NCBI GenBank assembly: GCA_019637115.1
Contig: JAHBWH010000048.1
Span: forward strand, 1-48,692
Origin: Myxococcales bacterium
GTDB taxonomy: Bacteria; Myxococcota_A; Polyangia; Polyangiales; Houyiibacteriaceae
DNA: 48,692 bases
Direction of reading: 5' to 3'
The position numbers were made by a program, and so were the translations under genes. Each line of letters begins with the position of its first letter. Position 1 is the stretch's first letter. Positions 1 through 10,442 of this stretch are shown one piece after another. The notes beneath the pieces were generated by a model. That model did not search any database and was not told the origin of the DNA. It saw only the letters and a program-made list of their open reading frames with translations.

Positions 1-749
1 GTCACCAGGCCGTTGCCGTGGTCGATGTCGATCTGGTTGCCGTAGCCGGGATGCCTGCCGGCCACCACGACCACGCCCGCTGCAGCGGCCAGGATCGGCG
101 CGCCGACCGGCGCGGCGAAGTCCAGTCCCTCGTGCGCGACGCGACGGCCGGTGAACGGATCGATGCGCGCGCCGAACCGCGAGCCCACCAGCGCGTCGGC
201 CAGCGGCGTCGCGCTCGGCACCAGCCGGGCCGATACCTCGCGGTAGAGCAACTCGGATTCGAGCAGGCTCAGCTCGCCGTTCTGCTGCGCGAACTCGTCG
301 GCCGTGCGATCCACCGCCCGGCTGAGCTCGTCCAGGGTCAGCGGACGCCCGCCGTCGGCGGGAACCGGTCCGCCCCGCCCGCCGGGAGCGGGGAGCACGC
401 CGAGATCGACCAGCCTGAGGCCTGCCATCGTCGCGACCCGCTCGCCCAGCGCGTCCAGGCGCGCAAGCCGCGCCTGCATCTCGCCCAACCGGACGGCCAG
501 CGCGTCGATGTTCTGGCGCAGGAATTCGTCGCGCGTGGCCAGAGGACGCGCGGCCTCGAGTCGCGGCAACCACTGTTCGAGGAACGGAAACTGGCCGCCC
601 AGCGCGTGACGCAGCGTCACGTACGACAGCAGGCCCGAGGCCGATGCGAGCAGCAGCAGCAGCGCCAGCGCGGCGCCTGCCAGCGTGCGCCGGCCGATGT
701 GGATGGTGCGGGCCTGCCTGAGTCCCGGATGCACCAGAATGATCTGCAT
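1..749 (-). CDS. M23-family peptidase, membrane-anchored (3' end outside window)
   Basis: Predicted murein-cleaving metallopeptidase of the LytM/M23 family. The N-terminus starts MQIILVHPG and is followed by a single hydrophobic segment (about residues 23-45, rich in Ala/Leu), so the protein is anchored in the inner membrane and faces the periplasm. A coiled-coil-like middle follows, then the start of the M23 domain: the segment GSRFGARIDPFTGR near residue 190 and HEGLDFAAPVGAPI carry the zinc-binding His/Asp pattern of LytM enzymes. The last zinc motif lies beyond the window edge. It is divergent from the DUF721 gene, 63 bases apart. This pair is familiar next to secA in beta- and gamma-proteobacteria, not in myxobacteria. 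The frame is open upstream of the chosen ATG all the way into the kinase at 2462, which I regard as accidental. Confidence 0.85.
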   Translation of the reverse strand, partial: MQIILVHPGLRQARTIHIGRRTLAGAALALLLLLASASGLLSYVTLRHALGGQFPFLEQWLPRLEAARPLATRDEFLRQNIDALAVRLGEMQARLARLDALGERVATMAGLRLVDLGVLPAPGGRGGPVPADGGRPLTLDELSRAVDRTADEFAQQNGELSLLESELLYREVSARLVPSATPLADALVGSRFGARIDPFTGRRVAHEGLDFAAPVGAPILAAAAGVVVVAGRHPGYGNQIDIDHGNGLV

Positions 750-812
750 TCGATGTCTCCGCCGTGCTACCGTTGCCGCGAGACGGCGCCCAACCGGCCC
801 GGCATCGCACCG

Positions 813-1103
813 ATGAAGTCCGCCACCACCGCACGTTCCGTCACCAGCTGGCTCGACACCGAGTCCGGTTTCCGCGCCCTGGCCGCCCGCGTCGATCGCC
901 TCGTGGCGCTGCAGGCCCGGCTTGCCGCGGCGTGTCCGCGTGTCCCGATGACGGTCGTCTCGCTCGACGAGCAGACGTTGACCGTCATGACTCCGAGTGC
1001 CGCCTGGGCCGGCCGCCTGCGCCAGATGGCGCCTACCTTGCTGACGGTCGTACGCCAGGATTGCGGGCAGGTTAGTCGAATCAGGATCGTGCCGCAACGA
1101 CGC
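813..1103 (+). CDS. DciA-like DUF721 protein, 3' end lost at a junction
   Basis: Small DUF721 protein. The family includes DciA, a loader of the replicative helicase DnaB. The 97 residues from the ATG at 813 look like a nearly complete beta/gamma-proteobacterial family member: an N-terminal helix around residues 18-40 (FRALAARVDRLVALQARL) and the family core, with VMTPSAAWAGRLRQMAPTLL around residues 58-77, ending in RIRIVPQRR. The frame then stays open to 1514, but that extension is Arg/Ala-rich and is the antisense of the kinase linker, so the native stop is missing. An upstream in-frame ATG at 753 would almost abut the M23 start. ATG 813 is preferred because it leaves room for a divergent promoter. 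Confidence is good for the family and low for the 3' boundary. Confidence 0.7.
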
Positions 1104-2462
<1,359 letters not shown>

Positions 2463-2493
2463 GATCGGGTCTCGGCGAGGCTCCTTCGGCGGG

Positions 2494-2799
2494 TCAAACG
2501 GCTGCGCGGGTCTGGGGTCGCGCGCCGCGTGCGTCGAGCGGTACGGCTCGCTTCGTGACGAGGGCGCCGTCTTTCACGCGCACCTCGAGCTGTCGGCCGG
2601 CGAGCGCGGCGATGTCTTCGAGGTGCGCGGCGACGCTGGCGGCGGGCTGACCCGCGAGCTCCGTCAAGAGCTGCGCGGCCCAACGCAGGGTGACTGGGTC
2701 GAGCAGCTCGTGGCGGTGTGTCTCTCGATCGAGCACGTCCGCGCGCGCGAGGGTCTCGCGCGGCACGAGCGGCAACGGGGTGACGGTGGCTCCTCGCAT
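2494..2799 (-). CDS. Small protein of unknown function (101 aa) in kinase operon
   Basis: I do not recognise the family. The start at 2799 is supported by a strong ribosome-binding site (GGAGGGAGAAG directly upstream). The protein is soluble, with a helix-rich middle (about residues 35-70: LDPVTLRWAAQLLTELAG and then VAAHLEDIAALAGRQLEV) and a basic C-terminal tail. There is no signal peptide or membrane segment. It lies 49 bases downstream of the lipoprotein gene and 31 bases upstream of the kinase gene on the same strand, so co-transcription is likely. It might be an accessory protein or substrate of the kinase, by position only. Confidence 0.6.
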   Translation of the reverse strand: MRGATVTPLPLVPRETLARADVLDRETHRHELLDPVTLRWAAQLLTELAGQPAASVAAHLEDIAALAGRQLEVRVKDGALVTKRAVPLDARGARPQTRAAV

Positions 2800-2848
2800 C
2801 TTCTCCCTCCTTGGAAGACGAGCGAGGGGTGCCCCGCTCGTCGAGCGA

Positions 2849-3709
2849 TCAGGGCTGTCCGCGGCCGATGAGCGGCTCGCCAGGGTCGGCGACGCCGTCG
2901 GCGTCGTCGTCGCGATAGAGCTCGAAGCCCTCCGCGAAACGCGCGACGAAGGCGTCGCGCAGCGTCGTGTTGTGGGTCTCGTCGATGCGGACGACGCCGT
3001 CGACGTCGACCTCGCCCGACGCGAGGTCGAGCGTCCCGAGCCATCGCGCGACATCGAGGCCGATGAGCAGGCCCCGTCGCTCCTCGTCGAGGGTCGTCGG
3101 CTCGTCGACCGCCACGCGCACGGAGTCGATGGTCGCGAGCGCGAGCTCGAAGGGGCGAGAGTCCGCATCGAGACCACGTACGAGCAAGGTGCGTCCTCGG
3201 ATCGCTTCGGGGGCATCACCCGCCGCGCCTTCCCAGCGCACGAGCCCGACGCGCACCTCGCAGAGCGGCCGCGACTCGCCGAGGAAGGGGCGCGAGAGCG
3301 CGGCCTCGCCGGCGTGGTCGCCCGTGCCGACGTCGGGGACGACGAAGGGGGCGCCCTCGCAGGGGCGGATCTCGAGGTCGCCGAGGCTCACCCAGAGCTC
3401 TTCCACGACGGCGCCTCCTTCGGGGGCGCGCAGCGCGACCGTGGCGGAGTCGGACGAGTGCGCGTTGACCGACATCGTGCCGTCGAGCGGAGGGTTGCCG
3501 GTCTCGGTGCCCAAGCAGCCGGCCAGGCTGCCGAGGAGCAGCGCGGCGATCGGGACCGTCAGGGCGATCGGGGCCACGCCGGCCATGCGGGCCGTCGAGG
3601 CTATGCGGGCCATGCGGGCCACGAGGGCCATGCGGGCCAGACGCGTCACCGGGGCCCTCATCAGGGCGACGCGGGCCGCCGGGGCCCTTCGGGCGAAACG
3701 CCGAGTCAC
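2849..3709 (-). CDS. GTETGNP-type lipoprotein with calcium-binding-like C-terminus
   Basis: Exported lipoprotein of 286 residues. A GTG start at 3709 overlaps the TGA stop of the upstream regulator (GTGA), so translation is probably coupled. The long n-region contains repeated Arg-Met-Ala words and is followed by a hydrophobic stretch and the lipobox LAGC. The mature protein begins CLGTETGNPP, a signature common to lipoproteins encoded next to TIGR02147 regulators in myxobacteria and Fibrobacter. The middle is beta-rich (alternating V/E/L strands such as VEELWVSLGDLEIRPC). The C-terminus has DDDADGVADPGE, a thrombospondin-3/dockerin-like Ca2+ loop. Internal ATG codons offer shorter starts that still keep the lipobox. 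Function unknown. Confidence 0.75.
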   Translation of the reverse strand: MTRRFARRAPAARVALMRAPVTRLARMALVARMARIASTARMAGVAPIALTVPIAALLLGSLAGCLGTETGNPPLDGTMSVNAHSSDSATVALRAPEGGAVVEELWVSLGDLEIRPCEGAPFVVPDVGTGDHAGEAALSRPFLGESRPLCEVRVGLVRWEGAAGDAPEAIRGRTLLVRGLDADSRPFELALATIDSVRVAVDEPTTLDEERRGLLIGLDVARWLGTLDLASGEVDVDGVVRIDETHNTTLRDAFVARFAEGFELYRDDDADGVADPGEPLIGRGQP

Positions 3710-4554
3710 GACTCCACCTCCACGCGCGAGAGGGGGAAGAGCTGGAAGTTCACCTGGATCACCTGACGCGGCTCGTCTTCGAGGACCGAGAGCTCGAGCA
3801 GCTCGCGACGGAAGCGCTGGATGCGCTCCTTCACGGTGCGGAGCCCGTCCTCGCTGAGGCAGAGGGTGAGCGAAGAGATGTCGCGATCGCTCGAGGGGAC
3901 GAGATCGATCGAGGCTGCGGCGCGTTCCATCATGGTGCGGTGATAGTTGCCGATGTGGAGGCCGCGCGTCTCGGGGCCCGTCGTGACGAGCGCGTCGCAT
4001 TGACGCAGGCGACCCTGCTCGTCGCGCGAGAGCATCCCGAGCTCGAGGAGGGTGTCGAGCGCCTCACGCGCCTCGGCCTTGGCGATCGAGGGGACGAGCG
4101 CCTTGGCGACCCAGGCGGGGTCCTCCTCGAAGTCGGGGCGGAGCACGAGCTCGCGGATCGCGGGCAGGTACCACGTCGAGTGGTAGGCGGCGTGCTGGAG
4201 GTCGAGCTGGTGCGCCTGGCGGTAGCGTCGGAAGCCCGTCAGGCGCGAGTAGGCCCCGTTCCGCTCGGTGGCGCTCCGAGCTTGGTTGAAGGCCACGAGC
4301 GCCACGAAGAACGCGCTCGCCTCGTCATCGAGCCCGCACGCGCGAGCGAAGCGCTCGGCCATCGACGCCGTGAGGTTGCGGTCGCCGTCCATGACGAGCT
4401 TCAGGTAGTTCGGCGACTTCAGGCCGGCGCGGCGGGAGAAGCTGCGGAACGAGAAGCCACGCGACGAGGCCTTCTTGGACTCGTAGTAGTCCCGGAGATA
4501 CGCGCGGTAATCCAGGTAGACGAAGACATCGAGCTCTCGTGCGCGGGCGGCCAT
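3706..4554 (-). CDS. TIGR02147 / DUF4423 family regulator
   Basis: 282-residue protein of the TIGR02147 family. The N-terminal part (about residues 5-85) has the family hallmarks: a tyrosine-rich YLDYRAYLRDYY motif and FSFRSFSRRAGLKSPNYLKLVMDG, a helix-turn-helix-like segment followed by the AERFARACGL helix. The C-terminal DUF4423 part (about residues 90-280) contains HSTWYLPAIRELV and the conserved SSLTLCLSEDGL followed by the long amphipathic helix that closes these proteins. Such proteins are thought to be DNA-binding regulators of cell-surface lipoproteins. This one overlaps the lipoprotein gene by four bases, which fits. The start at 4554 was chosen because homologues begin just before the YLDYR motif. 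An in-frame start at 4602 exists. Confidence 0.8.
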   Translation of the reverse strand: MAARARELDVFVYLDYRAYLRDYYESKKASSRGFSFRSFSRRAGLKSPNYLKLVMDGDRNLTASMAERFARACGLDDEASAFFVALVAFNQARSATERNGAYSRLTGFRRYRQAHQLDLQHAAYHSTWYLPAIRELVLRPDFEEDPAWVAKALVPSIAKAEAREALDTLLELGMLSRDEQGRLRQCDALVTTGPETRGLHIGNYHRTMMERAAASIDLVPSSDRDISSLTLCLSEDGLRTVKERIQRFRRELLELSVLEDEPRQVIQVNFQLFPLSRVEVES

Positions 4555-4865
4555 GGTGGCCCAGTCACTTTGCCGCCCCGCGCCGCTCCGGCAAGACCGC
4601 ACGGCGGATTCTCGTATACCGCCGGAATACGGAGCGCGGCGGGCGATGGGCGAATAGTCGATGAGTATCGGTTTGTTACGGTGGTGCGCGGGTATCTCGC
4701 CAGGTCTCGTGAGCTGTCCTGAGTATTCGATGCGGTCGCCTTGAGCGGGGCCAGCGGTCGCTCTGACGCCCCGTGCCCTCCTCCGCCGCGCGGGCGCGGG
4801 TCTCCGTTGATGGGGGACACACGTCGCGTTGGATCCGAGCGCGGGGGTAGGCTAGAAGCGCGTCC
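4555..4865. promoter_or_regulatory. Divergent intergenic region with a 17-bp near-palindrome
   Basis: 311 bases separate the regulator gene (minus) from the barrel gene (plus). This is one of the few stretches with interspersed A/T. At 4614-4630 lies GTATACCGCCGGAATAC, whose 8-base arms are complementary except at one position. It sits about 60 bases upstream of the regulator start and could be its own operator. No clear sigma-70 promoter can be assigned by eye. Nothing else was found in the region. Confidence 0.35.
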
Positions 4866-6017
4866 GTGCGCTGGATGGCCGCCGTCGCTCTGCTCGCGTC
4901 GACCGCGCTGATGACCCCGGGTCTCGCGCGCGCCGACGAGGTCTCCGGCACGTGGACGGGCGTCGTCGAGCTGCGCGGGAACTATTTCTGGGAGCAGTCG
5001 ACGCGGGTCATCGCGCCCGAGGGCGGTGTGCGCCTCATCGCGCCGAACGGCGTTCGCCTCGGCGTCGACTACCTCGTCGACAGCATCACGAGCGCGAGCC
5101 AGGCGGCGGGCGTGCTCGAGGACGTGCGCTTCACCGAGATCCGTCACCAGATCACGCTGAGCGGTGGCTACGAATTCGACCTCGGGGACGCGCAGCTCGA
5201 CCTGAACGCGAGCTACCGGATCAGCCGCGAGCCGGACTACCTCTCCAACTCGTTCGGGATCACCGCGGGGCTCTCGCTGAACGACCGGAGCACGGTGCTG
5301 CGCGCGGCGCTCTTCTACGTGCATGACGAGATCCGGCAGGTCTTCCGCGCGGGCGACGGCGCGCGCCCGACGACCGACGGCACGACGAGCGCGGACCTCT
5401 TCCGCGAGAGCTTCGACGCGATCGCGCTGAACGTGGCGTGGGAGCAGCTGCTCTCGCCCGTGCTCTTCTTCCAGGTCGCCTATCAATACGGGTGGATGGA
5501 CGGCTTCCTCGCGAACGCTTATCGGCGCGTCGCGGTCGGCGACGTGCTGCGCCCAGAGAACCACCCGGGCACGCGCCATCGGCACTCGTTGACCGGCCGG
5601 CTCGTGGGCCACCTCCGCAAGACACGCACCTCGGCCCACATCGGCTACCAGGCCTACCTCGACAGCTGGGACATCGCCGCGCTGAGCCCCGAGGTGCGCA
5701 TCTACCAAGAGATCGCCAGCTACGCGCACCTGCGGCTGCGCTACCGCTATTACCGCCAGACGCGCTCGTTCTTCTACTCGGAGGACTACGCGACGAGCAC
5801 CCCCGAGGACGCGCCCGTCACCGCCGACCCCAAGATGAGCGCCTTCCGCGTGCACACGTTGGGCTTCCAGCTCGTGCTCGAGGGCGTCTTCTTGGCGGAC
5901 ACCGTGCTCGGCTTCCTCCGCCGCGCGAGCCTCGACCTGAGCTTCGAGTACCGCTGGAACACGAACCGCTTCGGCAACGCCGTCGTCTCGAGCGTGGGTG
6001 TGCGCGTCCCCTTCTGA
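4866..6017 (+). CDS. DUF3570-like outer-membrane beta-barrel protein
   Basis: 383-residue exported protein. The GTG start at 4866 (or ATG at 4875) is followed by a signal peptide with a cleavage site after LARA (about residue 23). The mature protein alternates aromatic and polar residues in strands of 9-12 residues, e.g. VRLIAPNGVRLGVDYLVDS, LDLNASYRISREPDYLSNSF and AHLRLRYRYYRQTRSFFY. It ends with a terminal phenylalanine (VGVRVPF), the usual signal for barrel insertion in the outer membrane. Overall organisation resembles DUF3570, though the DUF4266 and flavin-transferase partners of that family are not nearby. It is 10 bases upstream of the DUF2079 gene and probably co-transcribed with it. 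Role unknown. Confidence 0.7.
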   Translation: MRWMAAVALLASTALMTPGLARADEVSGTWTGVVELRGNYFWEQSTRVIAPEGGVRLIAPNGVRLGVDYLVDSITSASQAAGVLEDVRFTEIRHQITLSGGYEFDLGDAQLDLNASYRISREPDYLSNSFGITAGLSLNDRSTVLRAALFYVHDEIRQVFRAGDGARPTTDGTTSADLFRESFDAIALNVAWEQLLSPVLFFQVAYQYGWMDGFLANAYRRVAVGDVLRPENHPGTRHRHSLTGRLVGHLRKTRTSAHIGYQAYLDSWDIAALSPEVRIYQEIASYAHLRLRYRYYRQTRSFFYSEDYATSTPEDAPVTADPKMSAFRVHTLGFQLVLEGVFLADTVLGFLRRASLDLSFEYRWNTNRFGNAVVSSVGVRVPF

Positions 6018-6027
6018 GAGTCGCCCG

Positions 6028-7965
6028 ATGTCCCCGCTGCGCCCGCCCGCACCGGAGCCCCCGCTGCGCCCCTCCGTACCGGAGCCCCCGCTGCGCCCGC
6101 CCGCACCGGAGCCCCCGCTGCGCCCCTCCGTACCGGAGCCCCCGCTGCACCCCTCCGTACCGGAGCCTCCTGATCCGCGCAGCTCCGATGAGGAGGCTCC
6201 CCGCGCCCGGTGGCTGCGGCGCGTGGCCACCCTCTCGGTCACGGCGGCGCTCTTCGCGCTCGCGCACGCGCGCCTCGAGGCCATCCACCACCGCACCTTC
6301 GACCTGGCGTTCTACTCGCGGATGGCGTGGGGCCTCGCGCGCGGTGACTTCTGGGACCCCTTCCTCGAAGCGCACGTCCTCGGCCTGCACGTCTCACCCG
6401 TGCTCCTACCCATCGGGTTGCTCGGCGCGCTGGTGGGCACGCCCGTCGCGCTCTTGTTGGCGCAATCGGCGGCGTGCGCGGCGGCGGCGCACGTGCTCGG
6501 GCGGCTCGCGGCCCGCCGCCTCGGCACGCCCTACCACTGGCTGGGCTTCGCCGCGCTGCTCGCCCACCCGAACCTCGTGCACGTCGCGGCCTACGAGGCG
6601 CACCCCGGCACGCTCGCGCTCTTCCCGCTCGCGCTCGCCGTCGAGCGCCTCGACGCCGGCCACGCGCGCGGCTTCGTGCTCGCCTGCGTGGGGGCGCTCT
6701 GCTGTCGCGAAGACCTCGCGCTCGTCACGGCCCTGCTCGGCGTCTTGGCCGTGCGCGCGCCTGCCCTGAGGTGGGCCGGCGTCGGTGTCGCGCTCGGCTC
6801 CCTCGCCTACCTCGCGGTCTTCGTGCTCGTCCTGCACCCGCGCTTCGCCCCGAGCCCGGGATCGTTCGAGCTCCACTTCGGCGCCTGGGGCGCCTCGCCG
6901 GGCGAGGTGGTCGCGCGCTGGCTGCGCGATCCGGGCGCGGTGCTCGCGTACCTCGCCGAGCCTCGGCAGGCGACCTACCTCATCCGCGTCACGGCCCCCT
7001 TCGCCGTCGTCCTCCCGCTCCTCGGCGCCCGCTGGCTGCTGCCCGCGCTCCCCATCCTCACCATCAACCTGCTCAGCGCGTTCCCCTCCACCACCAACCT
7101 CGACTCCCACTACCTCACGCCGGCGCTGCCCTTCCTGGTCGCGGCGACCCTCTGCGGGCTCGCTCGCTTGCGACCCGCGGCGCGTCCGCGGCTCGCGCTC
7201 GCGCTCGCGCTGGTGCTCGCGCTCTCGTACGCGCTCGACGGCCAACGCCCGACGGATCCAGCGTTCCACGCCGACGAGCGCACCGCCGCGGGGCGCGTGA
7301 TCCTGGACGCCCTCGCCGCTTCTCCCGACCGCTCCGTCCAAGCGCCCGACCCGCTCCTCCCGCACCTCGCCGAGCGCGCGCGGGTCCACCGCGCGCCGCC
7401 GCCCGATCGCGGCGCCGACCTCGTCGTCCTCGACGTCTCGCATCGGCAGCGATACGCACGCCGCGAGGACCTGCTCCGAACGGTGGAGGAGCCGCGCGTC
7501 CGAGATTGGCTCGCGCGTGATACCTATGGCCCGATTGCGGCGGCTGGCCCCTACCTCGCGCTGCAGCGTGGCGCAGACCCGCGCCGGTTCCTCGACCACC
7601 ACCGCGACGACGAGCCTCCGCCGACGCCCGCCGTTCGCCTCACCGAGTGCCTCTCCATCACGGGCGCGCGTTTGATACCGACCGGCGTCGCGCTCGAGCT
7701 GCGCGCGCACGGCCCCTGCCCCCACGATCTCGCGATCCGCGTGGGGCCGGGCGAGCGCTCCCGCCGCGTCGACCTCCTCTTCGAAGGCCTCGTGTCGCCG
7801 GCGCATCTCCGTGACGGCGACCGCGTGCTCTCGAAGCACACCTTCCGACCGGGTCTGCTCGACGCGGAGGTCTGGGTGGGGCTGCTGCGCTCGAGCGGCG
7901 CGCGGCCAGCGCCAGGCGACCCCGTGCGAGTGGCGATCCCGCTGAGGGGCGGGCCAACGCGCTGA
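6028..7965 (+). CDS. DUF2079 polytopic membrane protein with Pro-rich N-terminal repeats
   Basis: 645-residue inner-membrane protein. Residues 1-60 are cytosol-like and consist of five 9-residue Pro-rich repeats. Then come about ten hydrophobic segments (roughly residues 70-400) typical of DUF2079, a glycosyltransferase-C-like fold. Conserved features include FDLAFYSRMAWGLARGDFWDP in the first loop, the following LGLHVSPVLL, and LLSAFPSTTNLDSHYLTPALP. In related GT-C proteins an acidic residue of the first loop contacts the lipid-linked donor. The C-terminal 240 residues are soluble, probably periplasmic. No neighbouring gene reveals the acceptor. The ATG at 6028 was chosen over the open extension upstream, which overlaps the preceding gene. 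Confidence 0.75.
   Translation: MSPLRPPAPEPPLRPSVPEPPLRPPAPEPPLRPSVPEPPLHPSVPEPPDPRSSDEEAPRARWLRRVATLSVTAALFALAHARLEAIHHRTFDLAFYSRMAWGLARGDFWDPFLEAHVLGLHVSPVLLPIGLLGALVGTPVALLLAQSAACAAAAHVLGRLAARRLGTPYHWLGFAALLAHPNLVHVAAYEAHPGTLALFPLALAVERLDAGHARGFVLACVGALCCREDLALVTALLGVLAVRAPALRWAGVGVALGSLAYLAVFVLVLHPRFAPSPGSFELHFGAWGASPGEVVARWLRDPGAVLAYLAEPRQATYLIRVTAPFAVVLPLLGARWLLPALPILTINLLSAFPSTTNLDSHYLTPALPFLVAATLCGLARLRPAARPRLALALALVLALSYALDGQRPTDPAFHADERTAAGRVILDALAASPDRSVQAPDPLLPHLAERARVHRAPPPDRGADLVVLDVSHRQRYARREDLLRTVEEPRVRDWLARDTYGPIAAAGPYLALQRGADPRRFLDHHRDDEPPPTPAVRLTECLSITGARLIPTGVALELRAHGPCPHDLAIRVGPGERSRRVDLLFEGLVSPAHLRDGDRVLSKHTFRPGLLDAEVWVGLLRSSGARPAPGDPVRVAIPLRGGPTR
6034..6168 (+). repeat. 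27-bp tandem repeat, five units, coding
   Basis: Five consecutive 27-bp units encode nine-residue repeats of the form P-L-R-P-[PS]-[AV]-P-E-P at the N-terminus of the DUF2079 protein. The units alternate between two variants (APEP and VPEP), which indicates that a two-unit block was duplicated. Because the length is a multiple of three, copy-number changes would not break the frame. Confidence 0.85.
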
Positions 7966-8065
7966 GACTCCGCAAGAGGTCCGCGCACGTCCTGTAGGCT
8001 CGAAACGTGAGCAATCGCGCGGCGACCCCGTTGTGTCGCGGCGCGTTTGCTGGCGGGATGCGCGA

Positions 8066-10252
8066 ATGCCGTTCGCGCGCGCGATCTCGTCGGTCCTCGT
8101 GGTGCTCTGGGGTGCGGGCTGCGCGTCGGGAGATCCGCGCGCGGGGGGTCGGGATGCGGGGACCGCCGAGGTCGACGCCGCGATCGAGGACGCACGAGAG
8201 GAGCTCGACGCCGCGACGCTCGACGCCGGACCGGCCGACGCCTCGGCTCGCGACGCGGGTCCTGGCTGCACCACAGAGACGGCGACCAGCGTCTGTGGCG
8301 TCCGCCCCTGCGTGGACGGCCATTGCTGCGACTCTGCGTGTGACGGTCCCTGCCGCAGCTGCGCGGTGCCTGGCTTCGAAGGGACGTGCACCTCCTTCGC
8401 GGAGGGCACCGACCCGGAGGACGAGTGCGAGGCGGAGGCCGCGAGCACGTGTGGACGCACGGGGACGTGCGACGGAGCGGGGCGGTGCGCGCTCCACGGT
8501 ACGTCGGTCGCTTGCGACGACGGTCAGGCGTGCACGACGGGGGACGCCTGCGATGGCGCGGGGACATGTCGCGGCGCCGCGCCGGCGGAGTGCGCGCCGG
8601 CGGCAGGCAACCAGTGCTGCCTCGGGTCGTGCGACGCCACGGGTGGGTGCGTGACCGAGGCGGGGAGCTGCGCCGACGTGTGCGGAGGCGCGCGGCTCGA
8701 GGTCGGTCGAACCTGCCAGGGCTGCGGTGGGCCACGCGCGGCCGGGTCTTGCCTCGGCGGTGTCCAGCACGTCTGCGACGCGACGAGCCATTCGCTCTGC
8801 CAGCAGGTCACGTGCGGCGGGACGTCGTATGTCTGCAGCAACGTCGGAGGCGTCTTCGCTTGGCGCGCGACGCTCGCATGCGACGACGGCAACCCCTGCA
8901 CCTTTGGTGATGCCTGCGTGGGCGGCGCGTGCATGGGCACGAGCGTCAGCTGCGCGAGCACCACGTGCATGACACGCGCGTGCAACGGCACGTCGACGTG
9001 CACCGAGACACCCAACGTCGGCGTCGGCTGCGACGACGGCGACGCATGCACCTACGGCGAGACCTGCAACGCGGCGGGGAGCTGCGGAGGTGGGAGCGTC
9101 GTCACGTGTACGAGCGCCCCGTGCCTGACGCGCGCCTGCAACGGCACGGCCACGTGCACGGAGTCGCCCCGCACGGGGATGAGCTGCGACGACGGAATGG
9201 CGTGCACCTTCGGGTCCACCTGCGACGTGTCGGGGGCGTGCGTAGGTGGCAGCCCCGTGAGCTGCCCGGCCGACACCACCTGCCGGATGCACACCTGCAA
9301 CGGCACCAGCACGTGCACGATGACGCCGCGCAACGTCGGCGGGCCTTGCGACGACGGAGATCCGGCCACGATGGGCGACCGCTGCCTCGCCGACGGCACC
9401 TGCCGCGGGAGCGTCTGCCCACCCACGCTGACGAACGCCTTCACGACGGACTTCGCGTCGCCCTCGTCGAGCGCGTGGACGAGCGGCACGGACACGCAGG
9501 TGACGACGAGCCCGTGGCGCGCCACCACGAGCTCGCAGCACGGCGTCCGGATCAACGGGGGGCTCCTCGAGATCACGAACCGCCGCGGCTCGTCGGGCCC
9601 CGGCCATGGTCAGGGCTACGCGATGGTGCGGGCCGGCGGCGCGGGCTCACCCTTCGCGGCGGGCTACCAGCCGGTCCTCTCGGCCAACGCGGGCCAGGAG
9701 GTCGTGTGGAGCTTCAACATGCGCCGCGACAACCCCGAGGGCACGAACGGCGGCTTCAGCTGCTCGAGCAGCAGCAGCCAGAACGGCATCACGGTCGGCT
9801 TGGCGTTCGTGCTCGCCACCGACTCGGCGACCGGTCTGAACGCCAGCGCGTCGACCTGCTCGGCGAGCGCGACGGCGCGCGGCTACGCGGTGACGATGGC
9901 GGGCGGAAGGTTGCGGCTCGTTCGCTTCGTCAACGGCTTGCGCAACGGCACCCTGACGACGCTCGTCGAGTCTTCGTCCTTCACCATCACGAACCACTTC
10001 AGCGTGCGGGTCACCTTCAACGCCGTCACCTCGCAGTGGCGGCTCGAGGCGCGCAGCGACGGGACGAGCGTCTTCGGCAACCCGGCCGCGGGCTCCTATT
10101 CGTTCAGCGGCGTGGCGGTCGACACGACGCACGTGAACGTGCCGCTCGAGTACACTGGGCCCTACTTCCAGACGGGGTGCTCGGGGCTCTGCTCGAGCAC
10201 GTACACGGCGCGCTTCGACAACGTGAGCGTTGGGCTTCGCTGCGCTCCCTGA
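8066..10252 (+). CDS. Cys-rich lipoprotein with repeated disulfide modules and C-terminal beta domain
   Basis: 728-residue surface lipoprotein. The ATG at 8066 gives a signal peptide ending in the lipobox WGAGC. An Asp/Ala-rich tether (about residues 25-70) follows. Residues ~72-455 hold many short modules with regular cysteines, such as CDDGDACTYGETC, TRACNGTSTCTE and CMTRACNGT. At least four copies of a roughly 45-residue unit (CDDG-x-x-CT ... ACNGT-x-TCT) are evident between residues 155 and 455. These modules are typical of myxobacterial surface proteins and are probably disulfide-linked. The last ~270 residues lack most cysteines and look like a concanavalin/LamG-type beta sandwich (VVWSFNMRRDNPEG and later RLEARSDGTSVFG). 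Probably binds glycan or prey surfaces, an inference from architecture only. Confidence 0.7.
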   Translation: MPFARAISSVLVVLWGAGCASGDPRAGGRDAGTAEVDAAIEDAREELDAATLDAGPADASARDAGPGCTTETATSVCGVRPCVDGHCCDSACDGPCRSCAVPGFEGTCTSFAEGTDPEDECEAEAASTCGRTGTCDGAGRCALHGTSVACDDGQACTTGDACDGAGTCRGAAPAECAPAAGNQCCLGSCDATGGCVTEAGSCADVCGGARLEVGRTCQGCGGPRAAGSCLGGVQHVCDATSHSLCQQVTCGGTSYVCSNVGGVFAWRATLACDDGNPCTFGDACVGGACMGTSVSCASTTCMTRACNGTSTCTETPNVGVGCDDGDACTYGETCNAAGSCGGGSVVTCTSAPCLTRACNGTATCTESPRTGMSCDDGMACTFGSTCDVSGACVGGSPVSCPADTTCRMHTCNGTSTCTMTPRNVGGPCDDGDPATMGDRCLADGTCRGSVCPPTLTNAFTTDFASPSSSAWTSGTDTQVTTSPWRATTSSQHGVRINGGLLEITNRRGSSGPGHGQGYAMVRAGGAGSPFAAGYQPVLSANAGQEVVWSFNMRRDNPEGTNGGFSCSSSSSQNGITVGLAFVLATDSATGLNASASTCSASATARGYAVTMAGGRLRLVRFVNGLRNGTLTTLVESSSFTITNHFSVRVTFNAVTSQWRLEARSDGTSVFGNPAAGSYSFSGVAVDTTHVNVPLEYTGPYFQTGCSGLCSSTYTARFDNVSVGLRCAP

Positions 10253-10442
10253 GCTGAGGCGCGCTCGCGCCGTCGAGCTGCGCGGCGGCGGTCGCGCCGT
10301 CGGATGCGCTGCGACGCAGCGGCGCACGCGCCGTCGAAGCTGCGCTGCATGGCAGTAGCGCTGCGGCCGAGCTGCGCGGAAGTAGCGTTGCGGCGTGGAG
10401 GTGCGGAAGCTGCGCTGCCACCGAGCAGCGCTGCCGTGTCGG
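10253..10442. repeat. Convergent spacer filled with degenerate GCTGCGC repeats
   Basis: The 190 bases between the convergent lipoprotein and metF genes consist of imperfect copies of words such as GCTGCGCTGC, GAGCTGCGCGG and GTAGCGTTGCGG, with spacing of about 20-35 bases. No hairpin followed by a T-run was found. I see no gene here. Confidence 0.5.
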
